A stretch of DNA of 64,000 bases from the NCBI RefSeq assembly GCF_900107455.1, contig NZ_FNQB01000006.1, positions 1 through 64,000 on the forward strand, in the 5' to 3' direction. Position 1 is the first letter of the stretch, and each line of letters opens with the position of its first letter. This stretch comes from Asanoa ishikariensis. Lineage in GTDB: Bacteria > Actinomycetota > Actinomycetes > Mycobacteriales > Micromonosporaceae. Below are positions 8,291 through 16,350 of this stretch, one piece after another. The notes below the pieces were generated by a model. The model did not search any database and was not told the origin of the DNA. It saw only the letters and a list, made by a program, of their open reading frames with translations. The translations under genes were made by a program, and so were the position numbers.

Positions 8291-9073
8291 GTGACGACCA
8301 CCTACTACGCGGAGGAAACCCGCCCACGCCGCCGCCGCGGGCGGCGCGTGCTGATCACGTTGCTCGTGATGCTGATCGTGATCGCCGGGATCCTGTTCGC
8401 GGGTGACCGGGTGGCCGCCAACTTCGCCGAGAAGAAGATCGCCGACCAGGTCAGCCAGGAGGTGGCCGCGCAGAAGGTGCAGTCGGCGCCGCCGGAGGTG
8501 TCGGTCGGCGGCTTCCCGTTCCTGACCCAGGTGCTGGCCGGCAACTACAAGGAAATCTCGATCGTCATGCGCGACGTGAAGGGCGACGTCGACGGCAACG
8601 CGGTCAACCTGCCGCGGCTCGACGTGGTGGCGCGCGACGTCGCCGCCTCGCTGGACACTCTGCGCAGCGGCCAGGGCGACGTGATCGCCAAGACCGTCGA
8701 CGGCACCGGGACCATCACGTACGAGAGCGTCACGGCCCTGATCGACCAGCCCGGGCTCAAGCTTTCCGAGCGCGAGGGCAAGCTGGTCGCCAGCGCCCCG
8801 ATCGAGGTGCTCGGCCAGCGGTTCACCGTCAACGGCGCGGCGGAGCTCGCGGTCGAGGGTCGGCAGATCAAGATCAAGCTCAAGGACGCGACCGCGGACG
8901 GGCTGCCGGCGGTGCCGCTCGCGCAGCAGGTGGTCGCCAACTTCATCCAGCGGATCTCGATCAGCGTGGATGTGCCGGCGCTGCCGTTCAACATGGAGCT
9001 CAAGAAGGTCGACGCCACCACGGAAGGGCTGGCCGTGACCGCTACGGCCAAGGACGTGCCGCTGAACGGGTGA
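8291..9073 (+). CDS. LmeA-like (DUF2993) exported lipid-binding protein
   Basis: 260 residues, GTG start preceded by GAGGAGGAACG. An Arg-rich N-terminus (RPRRRRGRR) is followed by one membrane segment (VLITLLVMLIVIAGILFAGD) and an extracytoplasmic domain typical of DUF2993: KIADQVSQEVAAQ, VSVGGFPFLTQVLAGNYKEISI, and repeated beta strands. The 'GFPFLTQVL' motif is the family hallmark. The mycobacterial member LmeA binds phospholipid and supports elongation of the mannan of lipomannan; the role here in envelope glycolipid assembly is inferred. It follows the membrane-protein gene by 60 nt. Confidence 0.82.
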   Translation: MTTTYYAEETRPRRRRGRRVLITLLVMLIVIAGILFAGDRVAANFAEKKIADQVSQEVAAQKVQSAPPEVSVGGFPFLTQVLAGNYKEISIVMRDVKGDVDGNAVNLPRLDVVARDVAASLDTLRSGQGDVIAKTVDGTGTITYESVTALIDQPGLKLSEREGKLVASAPIEVLGQRFTVNGAAELAVEGRQIKIKLKDATADGLPAVPLAQQVVANFIQRISISVDVPALPFNMELKKVDATTEGLAVTATAKDVPLNG

Positions 9074-9152
9074 CCCGAGTCACCCGGTCGTCACTCCCGG
9101 ATGGTGGTCAGCCCGGTGACCTCGCAGTGCACTGCTGGTAGCCTTCACACCC

Positions 9153-9230
9153 ATGGGGACGTTCCTCACCAAACGGCGCGCGGTCGACCTGTGCCGCGTG
9201 GCCACCTGCCTGTGTCGCCCCGTCATCTGA
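9153..9230 (+). CDS. 25-residue Cys-rich leader peptide (candidate cysteine attenuator)
   Basis: A small ORF encoding MGTFLTKRRAVDL followed by CRVATCLCRPVI; Cys are at positions 14, 19 and 21. A -10-like TAGCCT (9139-9144) ends 8 nt before the ATG, so the mRNA is probably leaderless and this peptide would be translated first. It lies 157 nt upstream of a thiosulfate sulfurtransferase gene. Leaderless Cys-codon peptides in mycobacteria act as cysteine-responsive attenuators: slow translation at Cys codons under cysteine shortage opens expression of the downstream genes. The same logic fits this sulfur-metabolism pair. Regulation is inferred from position and composition. Confidence 0.75.
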   Translation: MGTFLTKRRAVDLCRVATCLCRPVI

Positions 9231-9387
9231 CGGCGGCGCACTGAGGTCTGCTCCTTCACCTTCCCGCCCGGCAGTGCCGCCGTCGCTCGTACCCGTGATC
9301 CCTAAGTCCTGGGTCACGCGCGTGGAGCGGCGAGCTTCCCCCGCGCGTTGACTCACCACCACCTCCGTCCAACACAGGAGTGAACTG

Positions 9388-10236
9388 ATGAGTCGCGACA
9401 CCGCACTCGTTTCGGCCGACTGGGCCGAGAAGAACCTCGGCGCGTCCGGCGTGGTCTTCGTCGAGGTCGACGAGGACACCAACGCCTACGACGGTGGCCA
9501 CCTCCCCGGTGCCATCAAGCTGGACTGGAAGACCGACCTCCAGGACCCGGTCCGCCGGGACTTCGTCAACAAGGAGCAGTTCGAGGCCCTGCTCTCCGCG
9601 CGGGGCATCGGCAACGACGACACCGTGGTCCTCTACGGCGGCAACAACAACTGGTTCGCGGCGTACGCGTACTGGTACTTCAAGCTCTACGGCCACGGCG
9701 ACGTCAAGCTGCTCGACGGTGGCCGCAAGAAGTGGGAGCTCGACGCCCGGCCACTGGTCAAGGACCTGCCGAACCGCGAGCAGACCACGTACTCGGCGCA
9801 GGAGCCGGACACCGCCATCCGCGCCTTCCGCGACGAGGTGGTCAAGGCGATCGGCACGCAGAACCTGGTCGACGTCCGCTCCCCCGACGAGTACGCGGGT
9901 CGCCTCCTCGCCCCGGCGCACCTCCCGCAGGAGCAGGCGCAGCGCGGCGGCCACATCCCGACCGCCGTGTCCGTGCCGTGGTCCAAGGCCGCCAACGAGG
10001 ACGGCACGTTCAAGACCGACGACGAGCTCCGCGACATCTACGCGGCCGCCGGCCTCGAAGACGGCAAGGACACCATCGCCTACTGCCGGATCGGCGAGCG
10101 CTCCTCGCACACCTGGTTCGTGCTCAAGGAGCTGCTCGGGCACTCCAACGTGAAGAACTACGACGGTTCCTGGACCGAGTACGGCTCCCTCGTCGGCGTG
10201 CCCGTCGCGCTCGGCGATGAGCCGGGGAAGGCGTGA
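9388..10236 (+). CDS. Thiosulfate sulfurtransferase (two-domain rhodanese, CysA2/SseA type)
   Basis: Transfers sulfane sulfur from thiosulfate or 3-mercaptopyruvate to a thiophilic acceptor; cytoplasmic, 282 residues. The N-terminal rhodanese domain (GHLPGAIKLDW) is structural. The C-terminal domain contains DVRSPDEYAGR, RGGHIPTAVSVPW and the active-site loop YCRIGERSSH with Cys233. Very similar in layout to mycobacterial CysA2/CysA3, which also sit beside sseC. A Cys leader peptide lies upstream. The stop overlaps the GTG start of the next gene by 4 nt, implying translational coupling. Confidence 0.93.
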   Translation: MSRDTALVSADWAEKNLGASGVVFVEVDEDTNAYDGGHLPGAIKLDWKTDLQDPVRRDFVNKEQFEALLSARGIGNDDTVVLYGGNNNWFAAYAYWYFKLYGHGDVKLLDGGRKKWELDARPLVKDLPNREQTTYSAQEPDTAIRAFRDEVVKAIGTQNLVDVRSPDEYAGRLLAPAHLPQEQAQRGGHIPTAVSVPWSKAANEDGTFKTDDELRDIYAAAGLEDGKDTIAYCRIGERSSHTWFVLKELLGHSNVKNYDGSWTEYGSLVGVPVALGDEPGKA

Positions 10237-10565
10237 CCACGATGACGACCGTTCCCGTCGACGCGAGTTGCGCGGCACCCGACCAGTCGGCGCCGTTGCC
10301 GGCCAGCGTCGACCTCGAGAAGGAAACCGTGATCACCGGCATTGTGACGGCGGCCGACGGTTCCGCCGTCGGCGGCGCGTACGTCCGGCTGCTCGACGCG
10401 ACCGGCGAGTTCGCCGCCGAGGTGGTCACCTCGCCGGCCGGCCAGTTCCGGTTCTTCGCCGCACCGGGCACGTGGACGCTGCGTGCCCTGTCCCGGCACG
10501 GCAACGGCGACACGACGGTCACCGCCGTGCGCGGCGTGACCGAGACCGGTGTCCAGGTCGGCTGA
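10233..10565 (+). CDS. sseC: SseC-like DUF1416 protein
   Basis: 110 residues with a carboxypeptidase-regulatory-like beta-sandwich. The core phrase LPASVDLEKETVITGIVTAA, then GGAYVRLLD, FRFFAAPGTWTLRALS and GNGD, is the signature of actinobacterial SseC. The protein always accompanies a CysA2-type sulfurtransferase and is thought to take part in sulfur metabolism, but no reaction is established. Start GTG at 10233 overlaps the upstream stop (GTGA); an in-frame ATG lies at 10242. The operon ends with a strong terminator 16 nt downstream. Confidence 0.9.
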   Translation: MTTMTTVPVDASCAAPDQSAPLPASVDLEKETVITGIVTAADGSAVGGAYVRLLDATGEFAAEVVTSPAGQFRFFAAPGTWTLRALSRHGNGDTTVTAVRGVTETGVQVG

Positions 10566-10580
10566 CGTTCCATCGCTTCG

Positions 10581-10617
10581 ACGACGGCGCCCCGGCCATC
10601 GGCCGGGGCGCCGTCGT
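10581..10617 (+). terminator. Strong hairpin terminator after sseC
   Basis: Perfect 17-bp stem starting ACGACGGCGCCCCGGCC with a 3-nt loop (ATC). There is no long T-run after it, as is common in high-GC genomes. It closes the sulfurtransferase-sseC operon. Confidence 0.85.
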
Positions 10618-10631
10618 GTCACCATGGCCCG

Positions 10632-11426
10632 GTGACCGCATCGCGCCGACGACTCTGGCTGGTCGGTGGTGGCCTGGCCGCCTGGGCTCTGGTGCTCGGT
10701 GTCCTCGCGGTGGTGTCCCACCGCACCGACGCGCCGACCGTGCGCGAGCAGCGCGACCTGGCCGCGGCGATCCGGGTCGTCGACTCGGCGATGGGCATCA
10801 GCGTCGGCCAGGCCGGGCCTGACGCCGTCCCGGTGATCATGCCGATCACGGTGGACGAGGGCTGCCGCATCACACCGTTCCGCGACGGTGCGACCGCGAC
10901 CGGTGTGGTCCGATTCTTCACCAAGGACGCCGCCGGCCTGCTCGGTCGGCTCGGCGCCGGCTACCCGGCCGCTTACGAGGCCAAGGTCAGCACCGACGGC
11001 AAGGCACTTCGGGCCGATGCCGGTGGGTTCGTCGCCCTGCGGGGCAAGGTGATCGCACCCGGCGAGGTGCAGGTGACCGTGACGACCGGCTGCCGGCCGA
11101 GCGACGCAGTCGAGGCTGTCTCCCTGCTCCCCGAATATCCGCAGCACGCCAAGCCGGGCGAGGTCCTGTCCGTGCTCGGCGCCGCGTCGGTCGAGGACTC
11201 GTCCGTCGCCTTCGCCCGCTGCCCCTCCGGCCGGCCCGCCACGACGGCGTCGGCCGTCGGCCATCAGGTGACGGCCGGCCCGGCCGCCGCGCGGGAGCAC
11301 GACCACGGCGTCGCGGTCGTCGACACCGCCGAGGTCTACGCGTACAAGCGTGGTGCGAGCGAAGCGGTCGTGGTCCTTTCCACGTCCGAGCGGGACGCCC
11401 GCGTCTACGTGACAGAACTCTGTTGA
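10632..11426 (+). CDS. Membrane-anchored protein of unknown function
   Basis: 264 residues, GTG start. A signal anchor is at residues ~7-28 (LWLVGGGLAAWALVLGVLAVV) and the rest should lie outside the membrane. Two or three Cys (GCRITPF, TTGCRPS, FARCPSG and the C-terminal Cys) could form disulfides. There are no catalytic motifs and I do not recognise the family. It lies between the sseC terminator and the uvrA-like gene, ending 21 nt before it on the same strand, but the uvrA-like gene appears to have its own start signals. Confidence 0.6.
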   Translation: MTASRRRLWLVGGGLAAWALVLGVLAVVSHRTDAPTVREQRDLAAAIRVVDSAMGISVGQAGPDAVPVIMPITVDEGCRITPFRDGATATGVVRFFTKDAAGLLGRLGAGYPAAYEAKVSTDGKALRADAGGFVALRGKVIAPGEVQVTVTTGCRPSDAVEAVSLLPEYPQHAKPGEVLSVLGAASVEDSSVAFARCPSGRPATTASAVGHQVTAGPAAAREHDHGVAVVDTAEVYAYKRGASEAVVVLSTSERDARVYVTELC

Positions 11427-11433
11427 CGCGTTC

Positions 11434-11446
11434 CGTACAGTGTACG
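11434..11446. promoter_or_regulatory. Palindrome overlapping the probable -10 of the uvrA-like gene
   Basis: CGTAC-AGT-GTACG, a 5-bp-arm inverted repeat ending 1 nt before the GTG start of the uvrA-like gene. The embedded TACAGT (11436-11441) is well placed as a -10 element for a leaderless transcript, so a repressor binding here would block transcription directly. Confidence 0.45.
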
Positions 11447-11447
11447 G

Positions 11448-13724
11448 GTGCTGACTGACCACATCGAGATCGTCGGAGCCCGCGAAAACAACCTCAAGGA
11501 CGTCACCGTCCGGATCCCGAAGGGCCGGATCACCGTGTTCACCGGTGTCTCCGGCTCAGGCAAGTCGTCACTGGTGTTCGACACCGTCGCCGCCGAGGCG
11601 CAGCGGCAGCTCAACGAGACCTTCACCGCCTTCGCCCGCAACTTCCTGCCGAGCTACGGCCACCCCGACGTCGACTCGATCGCCAACCTGTCCGCCGCGA
11701 TCGTGGTCGACCAGAAGCGGCTCGGCGGCAGCTCGCGCTCGACGGTCGGAACCATCACCGACATCAACCCGCTGGTCCGCCTGCTCTTCTCCCGGGTCGG
11801 CGCCCCGCACGTCGGCTACTCGAACGCGTTCTCCTTCAACGACCCGCAGGGCATGTGCCCCGAGTGCGAAGGGCTCGGCCGGGTCACCACGCTCGACCTC
11901 GACAAGCTGCTCGACCGGTCGAAGTCGCTCAACGAGGGCGCGATCCTGCATTCCGACTTCGCGGTCGGCGGTTGGTACCTGAGCACGTACCTGATGTCCG
12001 GCTGGTTCGACGGCGACAAGGCCCTGAGCGACTACACCGACCAGGAATGGGAGGTGTTCCTGCACGGCACCGGCAAGGTCCCGGTCGAATGGCAGGGCGG
12101 CAAGATAAACACGACGTACGAAGGCCTGGTCGACAAGTTCACCCGGCTCTACATCAAGAAGGACATCGGCGCGATGTCCGACCGCAACCGCGAGAGCCTC
12201 CTCCGCTTCGTCACGGCCGGCACCTGCCCGCTCTGCAAGGGTGGCCGACTCTCGCCGGCCGCGCTGTCGGTCGAGGTCGGTGGCTACCACATCACCGACC
12301 TGCTGGCGATGGAGGCGACCGAGCTGCTGGCCACCCTGCTCGAGCTGGCCACCACGGTGGAAGGCGCCGGCCGGCCGATCGTCGAGAGCCTTACCGACCG
12401 GATCCGCAATCTCGTGACCATCGGGCTCGGCTACATCCGGCTCGACCGTGAGACGACCAGCCTGTCCGGCGGTGAGTCGCAACGGATCAAAATGGTCCGG
12501 CACCTGAGCAGCAGCCTGACCGACATGATGTACGTCTTCGACGAGCCGAGCATCGGCCTGCACGCGCACGACGTGCAGCGGCTCAACGAGCTGCTGGTCA
12601 AGCTGCGCGACAAGGGCAACACGGTGCTGGTCGTCGAGCACGACCGCGACGTGATCGCGGTCGCCGACCACGTCATCGACATGGGTCCCAAGGCCGGCGC
12701 GCACGGCGGCGAGGTGGTCTTCGCCGGCAGCTTCGACGACTTGGCGTCGGCGCCGACCCTGACCGGCCGGTTCATCCGGCACGCACTGCCGCTCAAGACG
12801 CAGGCCCGCACCCCGACCGGCGCGCTGACCATCCGCGGCGCGACGCTCAACAACCTGCGCAACGTCACGGTCGACATCCCGACCGGCGTGCTCACGGTGG
12901 TCACCGGGGTCGCCGGGTCCGGCAAGAGCACGCTGGTCAACGAGGTCTTCCTCGGCCAGTTCCCGGACGCGATCAACATCGACCAGTCGGCGGTCGGCGC
13001 CTCGATCCGCTCCAACCCGGCCACCTACACCGGGTTGATGGACGACATCCGGCGGCTGTTCGCCAAGGCCAACGGCGTCAACGCGGGGCTGTTCAGCTTC
13101 AACTCCAAGGGCGCGTGCGCCAACTGCCAGGGCCTCGGGGTGATCTACACGGACCTCGGGTTCATGGACGGCTTCAAGTCACCGTGCGAGATCTGCCGGG
13201 GCCGGCGGTTCTCCGAGGAGGTGCTCGAGTACCACCTGCGCGGCAAGTCGATCGCCGACGTGCTGGAGCTGACGGCGGCCGAGGCGGCGGAGTTCTTCAC
13301 CGAGAGGAAGCTGCGCACGATCCTGTCGGCGGTCAACGACGTGGGGCTCGACTATCTGCGGCTCGGCCAGCCGCTGAGCACGCTGTCGGGTGGCGAGTGC
13401 CAACGCATCAAGCTCGCCACGGAGCTGCACAAGACCGGCACGGTGTACGTGATGGACGAGCCGACCACCGGCCTACACATGTCGGACATCCAGCACCTGT
13501 TGGAGATCGTGGATCGCCTGGTCAACCAGGGCAACTCGGTGGTCGTGATCGAGCACAACCTCGACGTCATCAAGAACGCCGACTGGATCGTCGACCTCGG
13601 GCCGGAGGGCGGCACCAAGGGCGGCGAGGTGCTGTTCACCGGGCCGCCCGCCGAGCTCGTCAAGGCCGACACCCACACCGCTTCGGCCGTCCGGCGCGAT
13701 CTGGAGGCGTTCAGCCGTAGCTGA
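11448..13724 (+). CDS. UvrA-like ABC protein (DrrC-type, short form)
   Basis: 758 residues, against ~950 for DNA-repair UvrA. Two ABC modules are present: Walker [11 protein letters not shown] (~33) with signature [11 protein letters not shown], and Walker [12 protein letters not shown] (~487) with signature [12 protein letters not shown]. Zinc-finger Cys pairs are at [16 protein letters not shown] and [16 protein letters not shown]. The missing ~200 residues correspond to the UvrB-binding/insertion part, as in DrrC-like proteins (about 760 residues) that protect producers from DNA-intercalating drugs. It is therefore probably a drug-resistance or DNA-protection protein rather than the housekeeping UvrA. 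No drug-biosynthesis genes are adjacent. It overlaps the convergent NUDIX gene by 14 nt. Confidence 0.9.
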   Translation: MLTDHIEIVGARENNLKDVTVRIPKGRITVFTGVSGSGKSSLVFDTVAAEAQRQLNETFTAFARNFLPSYGHPDVDSIANLSAAIVVDQKRLGGSSRSTVGTITDINPLVRLLFSRVGAPHVGYSNAFSFNDPQGMCPECEGLGRVTTLDLDKLLDRSKSLNEGAILHSDFAVGGWYLSTYLMSGWFDGDKALSDYTDQEWEVFLHGTGKVPVEWQGGKINTTYEGLVDKFTRLYIKKDIGAMSDRNRESLLRFVTAGTCPLCKGGRLSPAALSVEVGGYHITDLLAMEATELLATLLELATTVEGAGRPIVESLTDRIRNLVTIGLGYIRLDRETTSLSGGESQRIKMVRHLSSSLTDMMYVFDEPSIGLHAHDVQRLNELLVKLRDKGNTVLVVEHDRDVIAVADHVIDMGPKAGAHGGEVVFAGSFDDLASAPTLTGRFIRHALPLKTQARTPTGALTIRGATLNNLRNVTVDIPTGVLTVVTGVAGSGKSTLVNEVFLGQFPDAINIDQSAVGASIRSNPATYTGLMDDIRRLFAKANGVNAGLFSFNSKGACANCQGLGVIYTDLGFMDGFKSPCEICRGRRFSEEVLEYHLRGKSIADVLELTAAEAAEFFTERKLRTILSAVNDVGLDYLRLGQPLSTLSGGECQRIKLATELHKTGTVYVMDEPTTGLHMSDIQHLLEIVDRLVNQGNSVVVIEHNLDVIKNADWIVDLGPEGGTKGGEVLFTGPPAELVKADTHTASAVRRDLEAFSRS

Positions 13725-14529
13725 AGCGCGGGCCGCCGTCCGCGGTGAGGTCGATCGTCGGCATCATCGCGGCGGCGGGCTCGCGGCGGGCGGCGGCGGC
13801 GAACACCGACGGGATGTCGGGGCAGTCGGCGACCTGCTGGAGCGTCATGACCGTCGGCGGCAGCATGGCGACCTCCCCGCGCCGCGCCTGCGCCACCGCC
13901 TCGGCCGGGCTGATCCACATGGTGTGGTCGGCCTCGCCCGAGACGTCCCGGGTGACCTGGCCGCCGGGCAGCGCGGCGACGAAGAAGTAGGCGTCGAACC
14001 GGCGCGGCTCGAACTCCGGTGTGATCCAGCGGCTCCACGGCGCCAGCAGGTCGGCCCGCAGCGTGAGGTCGCGCGTCTTGAGGAAGTCGGCGAAGCCGAG
14101 GTCGCGGCCGACCAGCGCGTGCCGGGCGGCCTCCCAGTCGTCGCCGCTGACGTCGCCGACCACGGTGTCGCCGGTCGGGCCGGCGAGCAGGACGCCGGCC
14201 TCCTCGAAGACCTCGCGGGCGGCCGCGCAGACGATCGCCTGGGCCCGCTCCGGGTCGGTCTTGAGCCGGCCGGCCAGTGAGGTCGGGTCGATGCCGAGGT
14301 CGGCCTGGGAGTCGGTGGGGTCGACGCCGCCGCCGGGGAACGCGTACATCCCGCCGAACGCCATCGCGGCGACCCGGCGGATCAGGTAGACCTCGAACCC
14401 GGTGTGCTGCGCCGGCCGCAGCAGCAGGACGGTCGCCGCCAGCCGCGGCACCGCCGGTGTCTTGCCCTCGGCCACGAACCGCCGCGCGTGGTCGGCGATC
14501 TGGGGTGGCACTGCGAACTCCTCGACCAC
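13711..14529 (-). CDS. NUDIX hydrolase
   Basis: 272 residues, cytoplasmic. The Nudix box is extended: FPGGGVDP, then after an insertion [14 protein letters not shown] (the REVFEEAG core that binds the metal). The insertion between GG and REVFEEAG (~35 residues) is like that of NUDT19/coenzyme-A-diphosphatase-type proteins rather than the compact MutT form. Substrate likely a nucleoside diphosphate derivative such as CoA or acyl-CoA, but this is inference from architecture. It is convergent with the uvrA-like gene (14-nt overlap) and divergent from the oxidoreductase gene 42 nt away. Confidence 0.85.
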   Translation of the reverse strand: MVEEFAVPPQIADHARRFVAEGKTPAVPRLAATVLLLRPAQHTGFEVYLIRRVAAMAFGGMYAFPGGGVDPTDSQADLGIDPTSLAGRLKTDPERAQAIVCAAAREVFEEAGVLLAGPTGDTVVGDVSGDDWEAARHALVGRDLGFADFLKTRDLTLRADLLAPWSRWITPEFEPRRFDAYFFVAALPGGQVTRDVSGEADHTMWISPAEAVAQARRGEVAMLPPTVMTLQQVADCPDIPSVFAAAARREPAAAMMPTIDLTADGGPRFSYG

Positions 14530-14571
14530 CGGCCGAGCCTAGCGGCAGCGAGGTGGACTAGCGTGCGGGCC

Positions 14572-15534
14572 ATGACGAGATGGGGAATCCTCGCGACCGG
14601 CGCGATCGCCGCCAAGTTCGCCGGCGACCTGCGCTACGCGCCCGGCGCCGAGCTGGTCGCGGTCGGCTCGCGGTCGATCGAGTCAGCGAAGTCGTTCGCG
14701 GCTCGCTTCGACGCACCCCGGGCGCACGGGTCGTGGGCCGAGCTGGCGGCCGACCCCGAGGTCGACGCGATCTACGTCGCCACCCCGCACTCGGCACACT
14801 TCGAGGCGGCCATGCTGTGCCTGCGGGCCGGCAAGCCGGTGCTCTGCGAGAAGCCGGTCACCCTCGACCGGGCCAGCGCCGCGGAGCTCGTCGACACGGC
14901 ACGGGCGGCCGACGTCTTCTTCATGGAAGCCATGTGGACCCGGGTCAACCCGACCGTACGCGCGGTGCTGGACCTGATCGCCGACGGCGCGATCGGCGAG
15001 GTCACCACGCTGTCGGCCGACTTCGGCGTCTACGGCCCGTTCCCGTCGTCGCACCGGCTGCGCGCCCGCGAACTGGGCGGCGGCGCGCTGCTCGACCTGG
15101 GCGTCTACCCGGTCACGATGGCGCACCTGGTGCTCGGTGCCCCGGACCACATCCGGTCGTGGGCCAAGATCGGGCCGGAAGGCACCGACGAGAACACCGC
15201 CATGGTGTTCGGCTACGACTCGGGCGCGGTGGCCACGCTGACCTGCGGCCTGCTCGGCACGACCACCATCGCGACGACGATCACGGGCACCCGCGGGCGG
15301 ATCGACCTGCCGTCGTTCTTCCACGCGACCAGCTACACGCTGCACCGCCCGGGCGCGGACCCGGAGACGGTGACCCGCGCACAGGACGGCGCCGGCTACC
15401 AGTTCGAGGCGATCGAGGTGCAGCGCTGCCTGGAGGCGGGCCTGATCGAGAGCCCCCTGATCCCCCACGCCACGACGCTCGAGGTGATGGGCCTGCTCGA
15501 CGAGGTCCGCGCCCAGATCGGCGTCACGTACTAA
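14572..15534 (+). CDS. Gfo/Idh/MocA-family oxidoreductase
   Basis: 320 residues from the ATG at 14572 (MTRWGILATG); the longer frame upstream is antisense to the NUDIX gene. The N-terminal Rossmann fold begins GILATGAIAAKFAGDL. YVATPHSAHFEAAMLCLRAGKPVLCEKPVTL holds the family EKP motif, and FFMEAMWTRVNP is typical of the dihydrodiol dehydrogenase-like subgroup. The catalytic-domain segment is LGGGALLDLGVYPV. NAD(P)-dependent dehydrogenase acting on a sugar or cyclic diol; the substrate is not predictable. Single gene, followed by an AAGGGCCCCTT repeat pair. Confidence 0.88.
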   Translation: MTRWGILATGAIAAKFAGDLRYAPGAELVAVGSRSIESAKSFAARFDAPRAHGSWAELAADPEVDAIYVATPHSAHFEAAMLCLRAGKPVLCEKPVTLDRASAAELVDTARAADVFFMEAMWTRVNPTVRAVLDLIADGAIGEVTTLSADFGVYGPFPSSHRLRARELGGGALLDLGVYPVTMAHLVLGAPDHIRSWAKIGPEGTDENTAMVFGYDSGAVATLTCGLLGTTTIATTITGTRGRIDLPSFFHATSYTLHRPGADPETVTRAQDGAGYQFEAIEVQRCLEAGLIESPLIPHATTLEVMGLLDEVRAQIGVTY

Positions 15535-15536
15535 GC

Positions 15537-15585
15537 AAGGGCCCCTTGTTAACGCTTTCCGCATAGGAAGGGCCCCTTACTAACA
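15537..15585. repeat. Pair of AAGGGCCCCTT intergenic repeats
   Basis: aagggcccctt occurs at 15537-15547 (followed by gttaac) and 15568-15578 (followed by actaac), 31 bp apart, directly after the oxidoreductase stop codon. Each unit is nearly self-complementary (AAGGGcCCCTT). Similar interspersed elements are, from memory, common in Micromonosporaceae intergenic regions; whether they terminate transcription or are mobile remnants is not clear. Confidence 0.7.
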
Positions 15586-15708
15586 GGGCGGGCACACGAG
15601 CGATTGGTCGGCGGGATGCCGCCAGGCTGTCGCGCGTTGGCCGAAAGCTCCACGACGGGCGCCTTTCCGCGGCGAAGATGGGAGAAATCTTCGCTTCGGG
15701 GGGCGGGC

Positions 15709-16212
15709 ATGCAGGCACTTGTCGGGTCGTTGACCGAGATCGAGCAGGGCCTGGTGCGGGAGACGGCGGCCGACCAGCTCGCCCCGCTGGACGAGGACGA
15801 GTTGGTCGCGCTGCACACCCGGGTGCGCCGGGCCCGCGACAAGTACGTGAAGCTCTACCGCCGCCAGTCGGCGAGCCGCGTGCGGGAAACCGGCGCGCGC
15901 GGCAAGGCCCGCCCGAGGGGCGGCCGCGACCGCGACAAGGCCGAGGTCTTCGAAGAGGCCCTGGCCCGGGTCAGCCGCCGGCTGGCGACTGCCGCACGGG
16001 CGGCGGCCCGCGAGCTCAAGGCGGAACGCATCGCCGAGGCCCGGGCGGCAACCTTCACACCACCGCCGGTCCCGCCGTCCTCAGGAGGCCGCCGCAACCC
16101 GCGCGGCGACCAGGTCGCCGACCGCAGCCAGCGCACGCCCGACCGCCTCAAACGCCACGCCACCACGCGTGCCGCCACCAAACGCGCCCAGTCCCGCAAG
16201 GACTCGCGCTAG
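15709..16212 (+). CDS. Basic, helical hypothetical protein
   Basis: 167 residues from the ATG at 15709 (MQALVGSLTEIEQGL); an in-frame start at 15604 exists, but a hairpin occupies that stretch. The N-terminal half is mostly helical (ETAADQLAPLDEDELVALHTRVRRARDKYVKLYRR), the middle is rich in Ala/Arg/Glu and probably coiled coil, and the C-terminus is strongly basic and disordered (SGGRRNPRGDQ...RKDSR), which suggests nucleic-acid or envelope-polymer binding. I do not recognise a named family. The upstream stem-loop GCGAAGAT/ATCTTCGC (15672-15694) would lie in its 5' leader. Confidence 0.6.
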   Translation: MQALVGSLTEIEQGLVRETAADQLAPLDEDELVALHTRVRRARDKYVKLYRRQSASRVRETGARGKARPRGGRDRDKAEVFEEALARVSRRLATAARAAARELKAERIAEARAATFTPPPVPPSSGGRRNPRGDQVADRSQRTPDRLKRHATTRAATKRAQSRKDSR

Positions 16213-16256
16213 GCGACAGCCCGCCGACTCGCCCCCGCCCGACCCGCCCGCCCCGC

Positions 16257-16330
16257 CCACCGCGGACCTGGCGAGCGGAGCGCAGCGGAGCGGTCCCTCG
16301 CGGGAGGAACGGTCCGCACCACCGCGGACC
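16257..16330. repeat. Convergent-gene spacer with 12-bp direct repeats and hairpin
   Basis: ccaccgcggacc occurs at 16257-16268 and 16319-16330. Between them are inverted arms GCGGACC (16262-16268) and GGTCCGC (16311-16317) enclosing Arg-codon-like GAGCGG repeats. The block separates the ends of the basic hypothetical gene and pit, so it may end transcription from both sides. Confidence 0.5.
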
Positions 16331-16350
16331 CGAGTCATGAATTAGATCTT

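Noticed and set aside
11423..11428. TTGACG as a -35 box for the uvrA-like gene
   Set aside because: Only 7 nt separate it from the TACAGT -10 candidate, too short for a working -35/-10 pair; only the -10 and the palindrome were kept.
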